A stretch of 64,000 nucleotides of DNA from Paenibacillus sp. MAEPY2 (GCF_000499205.1 NZ_AWUK01000004.1:310001-374000); one strand, 5' to 3'. Positions 54,401 to 63,828 are shown, counted from the stretch's first letter. Translations and numbers: made by a program. Notes: generated by a model not told the origin, from the letters alone.

Positions 54401-55001
54401 TCGTATAGGCACGTCCCCCTGTCATATCCCAATTGGCTACGTCAGTTGGATCGAACAGATTCGCTGCGCGATTCGTAAAACGATATTCAAATTCATTCGC
54501 AGCTTCCAGCGCTTCGGTTGAATTCGGCTCATCCGTGAGAATCCCCACCCCAACGTGTTCATGCGTCGGCATGTCCCATTCGAAACCGGAGAAGATCGTT
54601 TTGCCAGCGTATTTCCCTGCTTCCTGAAGCGCTTTGATCTGTGGCACCTGATATTCGTTCATCCCCTGGGACATCGGAATCGATCCGCCTGGAATGTCTA
54701 CTCCGTTGTGATCCCGCTTGGATAACCGCAAATGATCCGTAAGCGCGATCCAGTCCAGACCATACTTCGTCAGTCCCGCGTCGAGTACATTTTCCAGCGA
54801 ATTCTGCGCATCATCGGACTCAAACGTATGTACGTGCAAATCTCCCGTTTGCCATGACCCTGCTGCCGAGCTGTTGGTCGGCGTGTTATCTCCCGCATCC
54901 GCATAAGTTACTGGAGCAGGGAAAGCTCCCATTACAAGGCCCGTAGCCAGTGGTATAAGCGTAAGCATAGCGAGCATTTTCTTTCCCTTATTGTTGAACA
55001 A
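51480..55001 (-). CDS. SLH-anchored PHP-domain surface protein (CehA/McbA-like metallohydrolase)
   Basis: A 1173-residue cell-surface protein. The signal peptide runs to about residue 36 (APVTYADA). A PHP metallohydrolase domain follows: GDLHVHTFESDDAQNSLE with His56 and His58, WIALTDHLRL with Asp89 and His90, then NHPSRGKNKY and GNSDYHFKT. Bacterial Ig-like modules come next (IVVEGTNNQVLV, DREIPVITLQGSSQMTLTVG), then a Gly/Ser- and Pro/Thr-rich linker. Three C-terminal SLH repeats (LNGHWASEYADRLIGMDAIQ, LPDWAKSDIAAAVQAGIVKG, TPSWAQEALNTAVQAKIVNG) bind pyruvylated wall polymer. TTG 55001 gives the better signal peptide. Confidence 0.92.
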   Translation of the reverse strand: MFNNKGKKMLAMLTLIPLATGLVMGAFPAPVTYADAGDNTPTNSSAAGSWQTGDLHVHTFESDDAQNSLENVLDAGLTKYGLDWIALTDHLRLSKRDHNGVDIPGGSIPMSQGMNEYQVPQIKALQEAGKYAGKTIFSGFEWDMPTHEHVGVGILTDEPNSTEALEAANEFEYRFTNRAANLFDPTDVANWDMTGGRAYTTHQDALAAIHWLATKYPTTSYAMINHPSRGKNKYTIADFREFNDLAPQVVFGIEGMLGNQMEPDRGGYNTSYNVANPTADDGYKYRTYGGVDYMVAKVGGLWDALLGEGRHFWNYGNSDYHFKTIDTNSSGYFPGEYAKTYSWVEGTGMQAVLEGLRSGKSFSVFGDLINALDFTASGAGTQAEMGGDLGVTQGDEVELKIRFKSPTTSNNYEKPINSGTSAGQIPVVDHVDLIAGDVTGKAEKGTAAYSKDTNDSTKVLATFTSNDWTTDAEGYNVITYKIKATDQDKYYRLRGTNLGMDVIGETVNGEPQLDPKITTADAETRFNEINDQNYRDLWFYSNPIFVSAAPYSDAQAVTDTLQAIDLGDLNAVTSDLTLPVEGKHGATISWSSSNPELMDAQGKLLTQPENNERLELTATVQRGSMSDTKTFNVIVEGTNNQVLVLKSNMTTADGQPYHADTWTNQSVTVSVTSAVYAPATSATIELSLDGGQTYEPYTENTPLEITEAGEHKLLFRATDDLNETYTLPLVVKIDREIPVITLQGSSQMTLTVGDTYNEPGAQAADNVGISGSVQIAGTVNTQAAGIYTLRYNVKDIAGNAAQEVTRTVTVQARSGNGGGNGGNSGGNSGGSTPSVPTTPTVPTTPTNPDTGSDSSTEVKVEVGANQPVQTGLKDVVQFNAPAGAIGEKDTLQLSVVAKDQLQNAASLNVLSQAVQISRTGGRTLNEQAALSLQYDASKLPQGTQPAIYYYNEARQSWVFVGGKTDAAGSVTTNVNHLGTFVVSSYVPANLSDLNGHWASEYADRLIGMDAIQGYTDGTFQPSKKITRAEFVTLISKALALKSVLSDTTFADQSNLPDWAKSDIAAAVQAGIVKGYGDNTFKPNQTITRAEMAVMMANALKLSTDAQSGASGDTVKPSFTDATQTPSWAQEALNTAVQAKIVNGYTDNTVRAGNMTTRAEAAAMIYKLLLALHV

Positions 55002-55589
55002 GATCTTCCCACCACCGTTCTGAGTTATTGTGTCGGAGTAAATATAAGAGACTTTGGGGGCAAGGTCAACGCAATGAAAGCGCCTATTAAAAATTTGACA
55101 TATATCTGCGTGGCTTTACATTTCGTTAACGATGTCTTTTGTTTTGTATATGAAGATTATGCTCAGTCTTACTCCATATTAAGGTCTTGAAATGTGCTAG
55201 AGAGAAGTTGCAAGGGGGTGAAGAAAAATTCAGAATTTGTTCACCATTCAGGGAATTTACACCACTGCTAGGGGACGATTAGGAAGATAACTGACTGGCG
55301 TATACATACTGTCCGAGGACAAGAACTTGTACCGATTAACGCGTCCTTTATACAATCATTCATCCCAATAGAGAAAGACCGAAATCATCAAATTGAAAAA
55401 CCTTTAGCACGGCGGAATATGAATGTAGCCCTATCGGGTCTTGATTATAAAAGGGAATAGACCAAAGTCCAGTACTCCCCTCCTGCGGTAGCCAAGTCCC
55501 CCACCCGACCGCAGTCAGGTGTGTAGTTGATTCTGAATTGGTATATTTTTTGAGGTAATGATTTTAAATTTGGGAAGGGGAACTGGTAA
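55002..55589. other. Long intergenic region upstream of the surface protein and pseudogene
   Basis: Nearly 590 bases without a convincing gene. The left part must hold the promoter of the SLH protein gene. A weak dyad (GGACTGAAG-like and CCTCCTGCGG stretch near 55475-55515) is present. I saw no known riboswitch or repeat. Confidence 0.3.
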
Positions 55590-56959
55590 GTGAAAGTTGT
55601 ACTACGAATCTTGATGTATGTCCTCGTTTTTATCATCATTGTGGGAGGGGCAGGCGCCGTCGGTTTCACCCATACAACGAATGCTGGAATGTCGCTCTAT
55701 AACAAGAATACTCCTGCATTGGATCATGTAAAGATACCTACATATGATGCTGACAAACCAACCGTAGCTGTTTTGCTGGCAAACGAGGTAACAGAAGTTT
55801 TTGATTTTCTTGTCCCGTACGAAATGTTTGCCCTAACGGGAGCTTACAATGTGTTCAGCGTGGCACCTGATCACAAGATTAAATCTTAACCGGAGGACTG
55901 GATGTTGTCCCGCATTATTCGTTTGCTGATATGGACCTGATGCTTGGCAAAAGTCCAGATATTATCGTCATACCGTTTATGCCTATTTTAGATGAGAAGA
56001 AATATGCACCAGTCCGTGAATGGATCCGCAAGCATTCGAGTGATAAAACCATTCTTCTTTCTATATGTAACGGCGCGGAAAATTTGGCGGATACCGGCTT
56101 GCTGAACGGAAAAATGGCTGCGACTCACTGGGGAGATATCAATCGTCTAATCAAAAATTATCCTGAGATTCAGTGGGTGAATGAAAGATCAGCGTTATGT
56201 TTCCCAAGGTAATATCATCTCCTCTGCCGGCCTTACATCGGGAATTGACGCGACCCTTCACGTGATTTCCCAGCAGTTGGGCGAGGCAGCTGCGAAGAAA
56301 GTGGCAAGTGAAATTAATTATCCCTCTTATCATTATGTAACACAGCCTAAAATGGAACCATTCACGGCAGGGTTGAGTGATATCACGTATATTTTAAATC
56401 AAGCTTATCAATGGAAGAAGGACAAAGCAGGGGTACTGCTATATCCAGGTGCAGATGAATTAGATTTGTCCGCTGCCTTACCTATGCCGCTTCTGGAACG
56501 ACGACTACATTAACTGTGTCTCGTGAAAATAAACCGATTGTAACCAAGCACGGCCTGAATTTGGTTGCACGTTATCAGATGGAAGAGGTCCCCGCATTAT
56601 CAAAGATGATTATCGTCGGTACTCAAGCCGAGTCTGTAGCTGCTGAAGATATCCATCAATGGAAAAAAACGAGTAATAGTGCAAATATGCTTTTCTTACA
56701 CAGGGATGCGCAAGGGAGGTTTGCAATGGACCCTGCATTTGAGGATTTGTCCAAGCAAGAAGATGTATTAACAGCAAAATTTGCTGCCAAGCGACTCGAA
56801 TATGGCGCTACCGACATATCGAATGAACTCTATAGCGGAACCATCTGTTCAATCCGGAATGAAACAGGCTATTACATTGAATGTCTTATATTGATGTCCA
56901 CCTATTTGCGGCACCTCGGATTCCACCTACTGGTTATGACCATTCTAACGTATACATAA
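55590..56959 (+). pseudogene. DJ-1/PfpI family protein gene with at least three frameshifts
   Basis: From GTG 55590 (AAGGGG upstream) the frames together encode one protein. First comes a membrane helix (ILMYVLVFIIIVGGAGAVGF) and the start of a DJ-1/PfpI domain (TVAVLLANEVTEVFDFLVPY), then IIVIPFMPILDEKKYAPVRE with the nucleophile cysteine in LLSICNGAENL. The later parts are ISSAGLTSGIDATLHVISQQ and VLLYPGADELDLSAA. Breaks are near 55886, 56190 and 56490. In the first break, one added base restores LTGGLDVVPHYSFAD. The gene is surely inactive if the sequence is right. Confidence 0.75.
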
Positions 56960-57203
56960 ATTCCTAGTAAAATGAGGAAAATTCTTCGCCTTAGTGAACT
57001 CCCAGCGCCTGTATATATTGCTGCGAAGTTGGTCAATCTACTTATCCACATTTTCGAGAGATTCTATGGTTTTCGGCTAAGCTCTCTAATCTCTACGTTA
57101 GTCATATTTCTCTACATGACTTCTACTCTCATTTACACATCTTATTTCAGATAGAGTGGGGAAACCGGGCACACAAGCGCCTCATTAATCTGCTCCGAGA
57201 GAC

Positions 57204-57551
57204 TTAATCTAGATACAAAATCTCAATCTCGCCCGGAGCGTAGGATTGCCCTGCGTAGTTCCCCCCCCAATCACAAAGCGATCTCAAAATGGGTTCAAGT
57301 GATTGACCCAGTTCCGTTGTTGAATATTCCACCTTAGGCGGTACTTGATTGTACATTTTTCTGCGAATTAATCCGTCTGTTTCCAGTTCCCGAAGTGTTT
57401 GAATCAGCATCTTTTGCGATATATTATTAACGAGTCTCTTAAGCTCCCCGGTCCGTTTAGGTCCTTTTATTAAATAGTACAGAACAAGCCCCTTCCACTT
57501 TCCTCCGATAACCTCTAGTGTAACTTCCAGTTCACAGTAAAAAGTTTTCAT
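57204..57551 (-). CDS. HxlR family transcriptional regulator
   Basis: A 115-residue winged-helix regulator. CELEVTLEVIGGKWKGLVLY then LIKGPKRTGELKRLVNNISQ and KMLIQTLRELETDGLIRRKM match the HxlR family, whose members often have a redox-active N-terminal cysteine (Cys6 here) sensing quinones or aldehydes. It lies after the short-chain dehydrogenase gene on the same strand. A 29-base dyad upstream of that dehydrogenase is a candidate target. Confidence 0.9.
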   Translation of the reverse strand: MKTFYCELEVTLEVIGGKWKGLVLYYLIKGPKRTGELKRLVNNISQKMLIQTLRELETDGLIRRKMYNQVPPKVEYSTTELGQSLEPILRSLCDWGGNYAGQSYAPGEIEILYLD

Positions 57552-57710
57552 ATCAATGCACCATCTCCCAACCTGAGAATATCCCCTTCATGTATCGCTT
57601 AATCCTTCAAGAATCACTGAAGGGAAAATTGTACGTTACATGGAGGGGATAATGCAAGCGCGTTAAGTTTATTTATAAATCTTTGTCGTTTAATAATTAT
57701 TATGTCCTGG

Positions 57711-58457
57711 TTAAACTTGAGCCACTCCGCCATCTACGAATAATTCAACGCCGTTCATATAACTGCTTTCATCAGAGGCTAGGAACATGACCGCATTTGA
57801 GATCTCTTCAACCTGTCCGACTCTGCCGAGCGGAATATCATTTTTTGCCTGTTCCAGGAAATAATCTAGTTTGGAGCCAAATAACTCATCATACGCCGGC
57901 GTTACGATTGTTCCCGGACTAATGATGTTCATACGAAGTTCGGTCCCTTTCATATCAAGAATCCAGCTGCGGACGAGCTGTCTGATCGCTGCCTTTGAGG
58001 CACCATAGATACTAAACGCTGGCATCCCCGTCGAGCCGGCAGTGGATCCCGTTAGTATAATCGAACCTTTTTTATTTGGAAACAAAGGTAATGCCTTTTG
58101 TACTGTAAAGATGGTTCCTTTCACGTTGACATCGAAAGTCTTGTAGTATTGTGCTTCTGTAATTTCTCCTAATGGAAGCAATGACCCTAGTCCGGCATTT
58201 GCAAAGAGAATGTCCAAGTGTCCCTTCTCTCGCTCTACTGTTTCGAACAATTTATCTAGATCTTCTGACTTTGATATGTCACCTGGAACGCCTGTAACAT
58301 TCTTACCGATCTGCTTTACTGCTTCATCCAGTTCACGTTGTCTGCGTCCCGTGATAAAAACATAAGCCCCTTCTTGTACGAACTGCTGTGCCGACGCGAG
58401 ACCGATACCGCTTGTACCTCCGGTTATAACTGCTACTTTTCCGTCAAATTTCCCCAT
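57711..58457 (-). CDS. Short-chain dehydrogenase/reductase
   Basis: A 248-residue NAD(P)-dependent SDR. The cofactor motif TGGTSGIG follows GKVAVI. NAG appears in [13 protein letters not shown], and the catalytic Ser-Tyr-Lys set in [20 protein letters not shown] with KAAIRQ. The C-terminal [15 protein letters not shown] and [16 protein letters not shown] are typical. It is probably an aldehyde or ketone reductase. AGGAGTGTTATAGA precedes ATG 58457. It probably belongs with the HxlR gene downstream. Confidence 0.93.
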   Translation of the reverse strand: MGKFDGKVAVITGGTSGIGLASAQQFVQEGAYVFITGRRQRELDEAVKQIGKNVTGVPGDISKSEDLDKLFETVEREKGHLDILFANAGLGSLLPLGEITEAQYYKTFDVNVKGTIFTVQKALPLFPNKKGSIILTGSTAGSTGMPAFSIYGASKAAIRQLVRSWILDMKGTELRMNIISPGTIVTPAYDELFGSKLDYFLEQAKNDIPLGRVGQVEEISNAVMFLASDESSYMNGVELFVDGGVAQV

Positions 58458-58567
58458 TCTATAACACTCCTATTATAAATTTTTATATTGTATAGGATGC
58501 TCTGTCCACCTCATGAACTTCCTATGAACGATAGTATGGAGGAAAAGTTACAAGAAAAACAGTACCC

Positions 58568-58596
58568 ACTTTTTAGTGATATAGTCACCAAAAAGT
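58568..58596. promoter_or_regulatory. Long dyad operator upstream of the short-chain dehydrogenase
   Basis: ACTTTTTAGTGA and TCACCAAAAAGT are inverted around TATAG, with one unpaired base in each arm, in a 29-base span. It lies 111 bases before the dehydrogenase start. An HxlR-type dimer is the natural candidate to bind it. Confidence 0.65.
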
Positions 58597-58845
58597 AATA
58601 ATTGAGGCGGCACAAGCGTTTGTTTTATCCGCCTAGTAGATGGAAGTAAACTCCGTTAAGTTTGATATGGTATATATTCTTTTAATTTCTGTCGGAATTT
58701 TCTACCTCTACAAGTCACCTATTAGTTGTTATTTCTTTCCAATATGGCTAATGTAGTTCATAAAGCAGGTACTCTGGGTTTGACTGGGTTTTGATTTAGC
58801 TTTTACATGTTTACTTCTGTGAAGCGAGAGTTAACGGGTTGTGAA

Positions 58846-59106
58846 ATGTGGGCATTCTCCAAAGGGACAATAACCAACGGCAAATTCACGGGGGCTACGC
58901 ATCTAATCGACTACGATAAGTCAGTGAATTATTCCAAATAGATCCTGAAGGATGATATCGTTCTGAAGGAGGGCTCCATAACCTCTGCCACTTTTGATAA
59001 AGATCGCAAGAAAATTCTTAATGAATTCCTTCAAGCGATCAAACCTTATTCAGCCAAACTCAATAACGTATCCGACGAGATCATGTCATTAAAAGACATG
59101 AACTAA
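58846..59106 (+). pseudogene. Relic gene with an in-frame stop
   Basis: The frame reads MWAFSKGTITNGKFTGATHL then IDYDKSVNYSK, a stop, and goes on as ILKDDIVLKEGSITSATFDK and AIKPYSAKLNNVSDEIMSLK. The family is not recognised. An in-frame TAG and lack of a ribosome site suggest decay. The 390 bases to its left hold only the divergent control region and no clear gene. Confidence 0.45.
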
Positions 59107-59142
59107 GTAAGGATTGATTCCTAATTAGTGGAGGTTACACCA

Positions 59143-59484
59143 ATGAGAAAAAGACGATGGATTGTGAGCATTGTTATCTTAGGTAGTATTTTATTACTAA
59201 GCGAATTAGTCATGTGGTGCACAGGGAAAGTTGGGATTCTCAACACAACGAAAAGAGTCATTGCAGGTGCACCCCATGTCGTTGTTCAAGGACAAACGTT
59301 ATCTTTCCAAGGAAAGATTAATTTTGAGAACATCCAAAGTGTCGAGGGATATTCGACAAGTGATGAAGGGACGGCCTTATATAAAGCGATAGGGACCCCC
59401 GTCCCACCACCCTGGATTTATGTAAGAAAAGAAAACACTACTTTTTTCCGATATAAGCTTCCAAAGCTTCCTTGGAAACTATGA
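59143..59484 (+). CDS. Small exported or membrane-anchored protein of unknown function
   Basis: A 113-residue protein with basic N-terminus and one hydrophobic helix (WIVSIVILGSILLLSELVMW). The mature part is short and strand-rich (HVVVQGQTLSFQGKINFENI, WIYVRKENTTFFRYKLPKLP). ATG 59143 follows GGAGG by nine bases. No family recognised. Confidence 0.6.
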   Translation: MRKRRWIVSIVILGSILLLSELVMWCTGKVGILNTTKRVIAGAPHVVVQGQTLSFQGKINFENIQSVEGYSTSDEGTALYKAIGTPVPPPWIYVRKENTTFFRYKLPKLPWKL

Positions 59485-59496
59485 TGATACCCCTCA

Positions 59497-59955
59497 CTAA
59501 CCATCCAACCCGTTAAACTGCCGAAGCATGGTGGTGAAACGCTCCAGTTCCTCTTCATTCCATCTCGATATGCGTTCATAAAAGGCGGACTCCTTCTCCT
59601 TGAGCGCACTCACCGTCGATTGTTGACCATGCTCCGTCAAAGACAACAAAACACCGCGCCGATCTTCGGGGTCCGGCTCCTTGCTTACATACCCTGCCTT
59701 CTCAAGTTGTTTAATCAAACGGCTTACCGAACTGCGGTCCATTGCAGTTGCTTCTGCCAAAGTTGCTGCGCTTGTAGGACCGTAAGAATACAACCACCGC
59801 ACCAAATGAAAAGCGGCAGGCTGCATAGTCGCATCAAAACGCTCGGCAGAGCGAACATTTAGCGCATGCGAAGCACTAATTAGCGCATGGATCTGCTCAC
59901 CAAGTGCCAGTTCCAGGGTTTCTCTGGCTTTTGTTTTGACTGGATTTTCACTCAT
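59497..59955 (-). CDS. MarR family transcriptional regulator
   Basis: A 152-residue regulator. The winged helix is YSYGPTSAATLAEATAMDRS then SVSRLIKQLEKAGYVSKEPD, with the wing PEDRRGVLLSLTEHG. Helices at both ends give the dimer. GAGGGGAACC precedes ATG 59955. It is divergent from a short-chain dehydrogenase gene 134 bases away and likely represses it; the inducer is unknown. Confidence 0.92.
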   Translation of the reverse strand: MSENPVKTKARETLELALGEQIHALISASHALNVRSAERFDATMQPAAFHLVRWLYSYGPTSAATLAEATAMDRSSVSRLIKQLEKAGYVSKEPDPEDRRGVLLSLTEHGQQSTVSALKEKESAFYERISRWNEEELERFTTMLRQFNGLDG

Positions 59956-60089
59956 TATTGTGGTTCCCCTCTCCTTTATACAGCAAAACAGGATTTGAAT
60001 ATATAGTTGACAAATATCAATTAATATTTATAGTTGATTTATGTCCATTATATATTTCAACCCTATTCGTGTCAAAAGGAGACCTCATT
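59956..60089. promoter_or_regulatory. Divergent MarR/dehydrogenase control region
   Basis: TATAGTTGA occurs twice (60002-60010 and 60029-60037), with the AT-rich dyad ATATCAATTAATAT between them. A TTGACA hexamer overlaps the first copy. A MarR dimer could bind here. Motif evidence only. Confidence 0.4.
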
Positions 60090-60968
60090 ATGAAAACAAC
60101 TCAACCCATTATTGTCATCACCGGAGCAACAAGCGGCTTAGGTCAGCTTGCTGCTATGGAACTCGCGAAACGCGGTGCACACCTTGTACTCACAGCCCGA
60201 AGCGAAGAACGCGCCGAGACCACCAGAAACAAAATCAGGGAAATTGCGCCATCCGCCAAGACCCACTTTTTCTTTGGAGATTTGTCCTTACTGAGCGATG
60301 TAAAACGTATGGGGCATGAAATTGCAGCCGCTTATCCGCGTATCGATGTACTTTTGAATAATGCGGGTCTTCATGCTTTTGAACAAAGAGTCACTTCCGA
60401 AGGGTTTGCCGAGATGATCGCCGTGAACTATTTAGCTCCTTGGCTGCTAACGCACACATTGCATACGACTCTGGTTCAGGCAGGTCACGCCCGAGTCGTC
60501 AATGTAGCATCTGAAGCCTCACGGAATCATGGTAAGTTGTTGCTCCCCGATGACTTGACGGATACCAATCCCTTTACTGCACGCGGCTCCTCCGCCATCT
60601 ATGGCAAAACCAAACTGCTCAATATTATGTTTACTGGCGAGCTTGCCCGTCAATGGGATGGAACTGGAATTCGAGTGAATGCTTTGAATCCAGGTTTTAA
60701 TGTTACGGGTCTTGGACGAGAGTTGTGGTTTGCGAGTGTGCTTGAGCACATTCTAATGTTTTTGCATATCGGCGACCCACGGCGGGGTGCGGATATCATG
60801 ACTCGTTTGGCAGTGGAATCGGAATATAGTGAAGTTTCGGGAGGATATTTCAATGTTGGAAGCGGGGCATCCATTACTCCTGTGTATCCTGGCGGAGATG
60901 CTGGAATGCAAATCAAGCTGTGGAAGGTTACGACACAATTACTGAAGCAACGTGGTCTGTTGGAATAA
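60090..60968 (+). CDS. Short-chain dehydrogenase/reductase
   Basis: A 292-residue SDR from ATG 60090 (AAAGGAGACC upstream; the open frame extends left without a ribosome site). The cofactor motif is TGATSGLGQLAAME. LLNNAGLHAF supplies the NAG motif, and VVNVASEASRNHGK followed by IYGKTKLLNIM carries Ser, Tyr and Lys. It resembles retinol-dehydrogenase/WW-domain-oxidoreductase-like SDRs. The substrate is unknown. Divergent from the MarR gene, which probably controls it. Confidence 0.92.
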   Translation: MKTTQPIIVITGATSGLGQLAAMELAKRGAHLVLTARSEERAETTRNKIREIAPSAKTHFFFGDLSLLSDVKRMGHEIAAAYPRIDVLLNNAGLHAFEQRVTSEGFAEMIAVNYLAPWLLTHTLHTTLVQAGHARVVNVASEASRNHGKLLLPDDLTDTNPFTARGSSAIYGKTKLLNIMFTGELARQWDGTGIRVNALNPGFNVTGLGRELWFASVLEHILMFLHIGDPRRGADIMTRLAVESEYSEVSGGYFNVGSGASITPVYPGGDAGMQIKLWKVTTQLLKQRGLLE

Positions 60969-60971
60969 TCG

Positions 60972-61010
60972 AAAAGAAAAAAAGCCTTTCAGATCATGCC
61001 TGAAAGACCT
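60972..61010 (-). terminator. Terminator of the pst operon
   Basis: CTTTCAG pairs with CTGAAAG, and on the minus strand the stem is followed by seven T. It lies 22 bases beyond the pstB stop. Confidence 0.8.
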
Positions 61011-61031
61011 CCACCTCTTGCCGATTCACAA

Positions 61032-61787
61032 TCAACCAAATCGGCCACTAATATAGTCCTGCGTACGCGAATCAACGGGCTCGGCGAACATGTCTTGGGT
61101 AGCGGAGTATTCCACGACCTCCCCATTCAGGAAAAACACCGTCTGCTGGGAAACCCGGGCTGCTTGCTGCATATTGTGCGTAACCATCACGATGGTATAG
61201 CGTTCCTTCAATTCATGCGTCAGTTCCTCAATTTTGAACGTCGAGACGGGATCAAGCGATGCGGTAGCTTCATCCATCAGCAGAATGTCCGGCTCGACCG
61301 CGAGTGCACGTGCGATGCAGAGGCGCTGCTGCTGCCCTCCGGACAGGCTTAGCGCTGAACGCTTCAGGTTATCCTTCACTTCGTCCCACAGGACAGCGGA
61401 TCGAAGGCTCTGCTCCACAATTTCATCCAGCTTCTTTTTGCCATGAATACCGTGCTGTTTTGGGCCAAAGGCTACATTTTCATAGATGGATTTCGGAAAA
61501 GGATTCGGTTGTTGAAACACCATTCCGATTTTCTTGCGTAAGGATTCCACGTGCACTTCACCATTGTAGATATCCGTTCCGCCCACAGCCACCTTACCTT
61601 CGATCCGTGTTCCAGGGATCCGGTCATTCATGCGGTTGAGTGTACGCAGCAGCGTGGATTTCCCACACCCGGACGGCCCGATAAAAGCGGTAATAGCCCG
61701 CTCCGGGATTTCAATGGAAACATTCTTAAGCGCTTGAAACTCGCCGTAATATAAATTCAGTTTGTTGATTTCAATGATTGGCTGCAC
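61032..61787 (-). CDS. pstB: Phosphate ABC transporter ATP-binding protein PstB
   Basis: The 251-residue ATPase of the high-affinity phosphate importer. Walker A is [20 protein letters not shown], the family-typical RMNDRIPG follows, the signature is [17 protein letters not shown] and Walker B is [14 protein letters not shown]. The H-loop is [15 protein letters not shown]. The start is GTG 61787 with GGGAGG seven bases upstream. It is the last gene of the minus-strand operon pstS-pstC-pstA-pstB; phoU is not seen. Confidence 0.97.
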   Translation of the reverse strand: MQPIIEINKLNLYYGEFQALKNVSIEIPERAITAFIGPSGCGKSTLLRTLNRMNDRIPGTRIEGKVAVGGTDIYNGEVHVESLRKKIGMVFQQPNPFPKSIYENVAFGPKQHGIHGKKKLDEIVEQSLRSAVLWDEVKDNLKRSALSLSGGQQQRLCIARALAVEPDILLMDEATASLDPVSTFKIEELTHELKERYTIVMVTHNMQQAARVSQQTVFFLNGEVVEYSATQDMFAEPVDSRTQDYISGRFG

Positions 61788-61928
61788 AACGTGCCCTCCC
61801 AGTGTTGAATTAGAATATATTGCTGGATGAATACGGTGAGCTCCATAAGATTCTTATATTCTGTTGGTGTGATGCGTCTATTGAATGCGATGCACCCACC
61901 CGATAGTCTGATCCGTACGCCTCTCGTC

Positions 61929-62837
61929 TTAAACCTGTGTTTTGCGTGCATTCAGCCAAAGTGGCACACGGAACAAAATATTAATGAGCAAGGCCACAAA
62001 AATCAGCACTGCCGTAGCCTTCTGGGCAATTTCTTCCGCATCCGGTACAATCGCTTCCGATTGGATATACCATAGATGCACAGCCAGGGTTCCTCCCGGC
62101 GACAACAGATTAAAGTCCCACATCTCCCCGGAAGTCGATACCCCCGCAGTCAAAATGATGACGGCACTCTCTCCGAATGCTCGACCAGCGGTCAGGCAGA
62201 TGCCTGTCATGATTCCGTTCAGGGCTACAGGCAGCAATACATGGCGGATGGTCTGAAGATGCGTTGAGCCTAACGCAAACGATCCATTACGAAGTTCAAC
62301 CGGAACCGCCTTGATCGATTCCTCCGTCACTCTTGTGAGCACAGGCAGATTCAGGAAGGCAAGACTGACCGCTGCGCCCAGAATCGTAAGGCCAATCTCA
62401 AAATACTCGACAAACAGCGCAATCCCAAACAATCCGAAGATGATGGAGGGCACCGAAGACAGACCCTCCACGCAAATTCTCACGATCTCCATGAGCTTGT
62501 TGTTTGGCGCAAATTCTGCCAGATAGATTCCGGCTGCCATACCAATCGGAATGGAGATGAGCAGGGAGAGAATCAACACATAGAACGAGTTGAACAGCGC
62601 CGGGCCAATTCCGCCCCCTTCTTCAATCTCGCTCGGCACCCCGTACAGGAAATCCCAGCTCAGCAAAGGCAGCCCCTTTTCCAGAAGCAAGAACAACAAT
62701 CCGACGATGAATAAAATGACGATAATGCCTATACCCCATACCAAACCTGTAAAAAGCTTGTCCATGAACATGGAACTGCTCCGCCGTTTGGCAAATGAAT
62801 AGGTGGGGACCGGAGTTGCCTGCTTTTTTATACTCAT
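61929..62837 (-). CDS. pstA: Phosphate ABC transporter permease PstA
   Basis: A 302-residue permease with six helices. FLYGVPSEIEEGGGIGPALF and SLLISIPIGMAAGIYLAEFA are PstA hallmarks, and the loop LRNGSFALGSTHLQTIRHVL contacts PstB. The ATG overlaps the pstC stop codon by four bases (ATGA), giving coupling. GGGGGAC is the ribosome site. A gap of about 140 bases without a gene separates it from pstB. Confidence 0.96.
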   Translation of the reverse strand: MSIKKQATPVPTYSFAKRRSSSMFMDKLFTGLVWGIGIIVILFIVGLLFLLLEKGLPLLSWDFLYGVPSEIEEGGGIGPALFNSFYVLILSLLISIPIGMAAGIYLAEFAPNNKLMEIVRICVEGLSSVPSIIFGLFGIALFVEYFEIGLTILGAAVSLAFLNLPVLTRVTEESIKAVPVELRNGSFALGSTHLQTIRHVLLPVALNGIMTGICLTAGRAFGESAVIILTAGVSTSGEMWDFNLLSPGGTLAVHLWYIQSEAIVPDAEEIAQKATAVLIFVALLINILFRVPLWLNARKTQV

Positions 62838-63802
62838 GAGAAGTGTCCCCCTTTCTTCTGAAGCATTCTCACTGCTACGATCATCAGGATGGAAATCGCG
62901 AGCAGGATAAAGCCCATCATGTACAGGCCATGATTCCAGGTCGAATCGAATTCCACACTAGAGATCTGCATGACAATATTACTGGTCAGCACTGCAGTGG
63001 GCGTGAACAGACTGTTTGCAAGCTGTGCCGTATTCCCGATAACCATTACTACAGCCATCGTCTCCCCAATGGCGCGGGTCATTCCGAGAATGACAGCATA
63101 CATGATCCCGCTTCTCGCCGCAGGCAGAACCACACGGATTACAGTTTGAAACCGGTTGGCACCGAGTGCATATGCAGCGTCCCGGTACTTGTTCGGTACA
63201 GCGGATATGGCATCATCACTGATCCGGCTGATTGTGGGAAGCACCATGATCGTAAGAACGATGGACGCCGCAAGTAAACCGTCCGCCAGATCATGTCCAC
63301 TGAGATTCCGGAGCCAGGGAATGAGGATTGTCAGTCCCAAGAAACCGTACACCACGGAAGGGATACCAACCAGCAAATCCAGGACAGGACGCAGCGTTTG
63401 GCGAAGCCATTTCGGCGTCATTTCGGCCAAAAACACGGCAATAATGACAGAGATCGGAACGGCAAACAGCATGGTAAGACCGGTCAAGGCCAGCGTTCCC
63501 AAGATAAAGATCAGTGCCCCGTAATGTTCATTTTCCGGGTCCCAGTTGGTGGAGAAGAAGAACTCGGTCAGTGAAACGTCCGCAAAGGTGAGCACGCCTG
63601 TGCGAAGCATAAGAACCAGAATGCATAACAGGACCAGGCAAACAAACAGTGTACTGCCGATGCAAACCATACGAAACAGTTTGTTGGACCACCTTAGACG
63701 GGCCTTGCGGTCGAACCTTGTGCCCGAACCGGGAGCCTTGCCAAGGCTTGAGTCGAGCTCACTTGGAGCAGCGCTGTTCGTGGATGGATTCAAATCGATC
63801 AT
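62834..63802 (-). CDS. pstC: Phosphate ABC transporter permease PstC
   Basis: A 322-residue permease. FFFSTNWDPENEHYGALIFI, LLVGIPSVVYGFLGL and YRDAAYALGANRFQTVIRVV are typical of PstC. Six helices lie after a basic N-terminal tail of about 45 residues. It follows pstS by about 105 bases that contain a hairpin, and its stop overlaps the pstA start. Confidence 0.96.
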   Translation of the reverse strand: MIDLNPSTNSAAPSELDSSLGKAPGSGTRFDRKARLRWSNKLFRMVCIGSTLFVCLVLLCILVLMLRTGVLTFADVSLTEFFFSTNWDPENEHYGALIFILGTLALTGLTMLFAVPISVIIAVFLAEMTPKWLRQTLRPVLDLLVGIPSVVYGFLGLTILIPWLRNLSGHDLADGLLAASIVLTIMVLPTISRISDDAISAVPNKYRDAAYALGANRFQTVIRVVLPAARSGIMYAVILGMTRAIGETMAVVMVIGNTAQLANSLFTPTAVLTSNIVMQISSVEFDSTWNHGLYMMGFILLAISILMIVAVRMLQKKGGHFS

Positions 63803-63828
63803 GAAGGACTCTTCCTTTCACATAGAGA

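Noticed and set aside
56972..57154. A 60-codon plus-strand frame after the DJ-1 pseudogene
   Set aside because: Hydrophobic and short, without a ribosome site. It could be more of the decayed gene, but this cannot be shown.
61757..61928. phoU or a small gene between pstA and pstB
   Set aside because: The 140-base gap contains no frame with a ribosome site, and no PhoU sequence is found on the far side of pstB.
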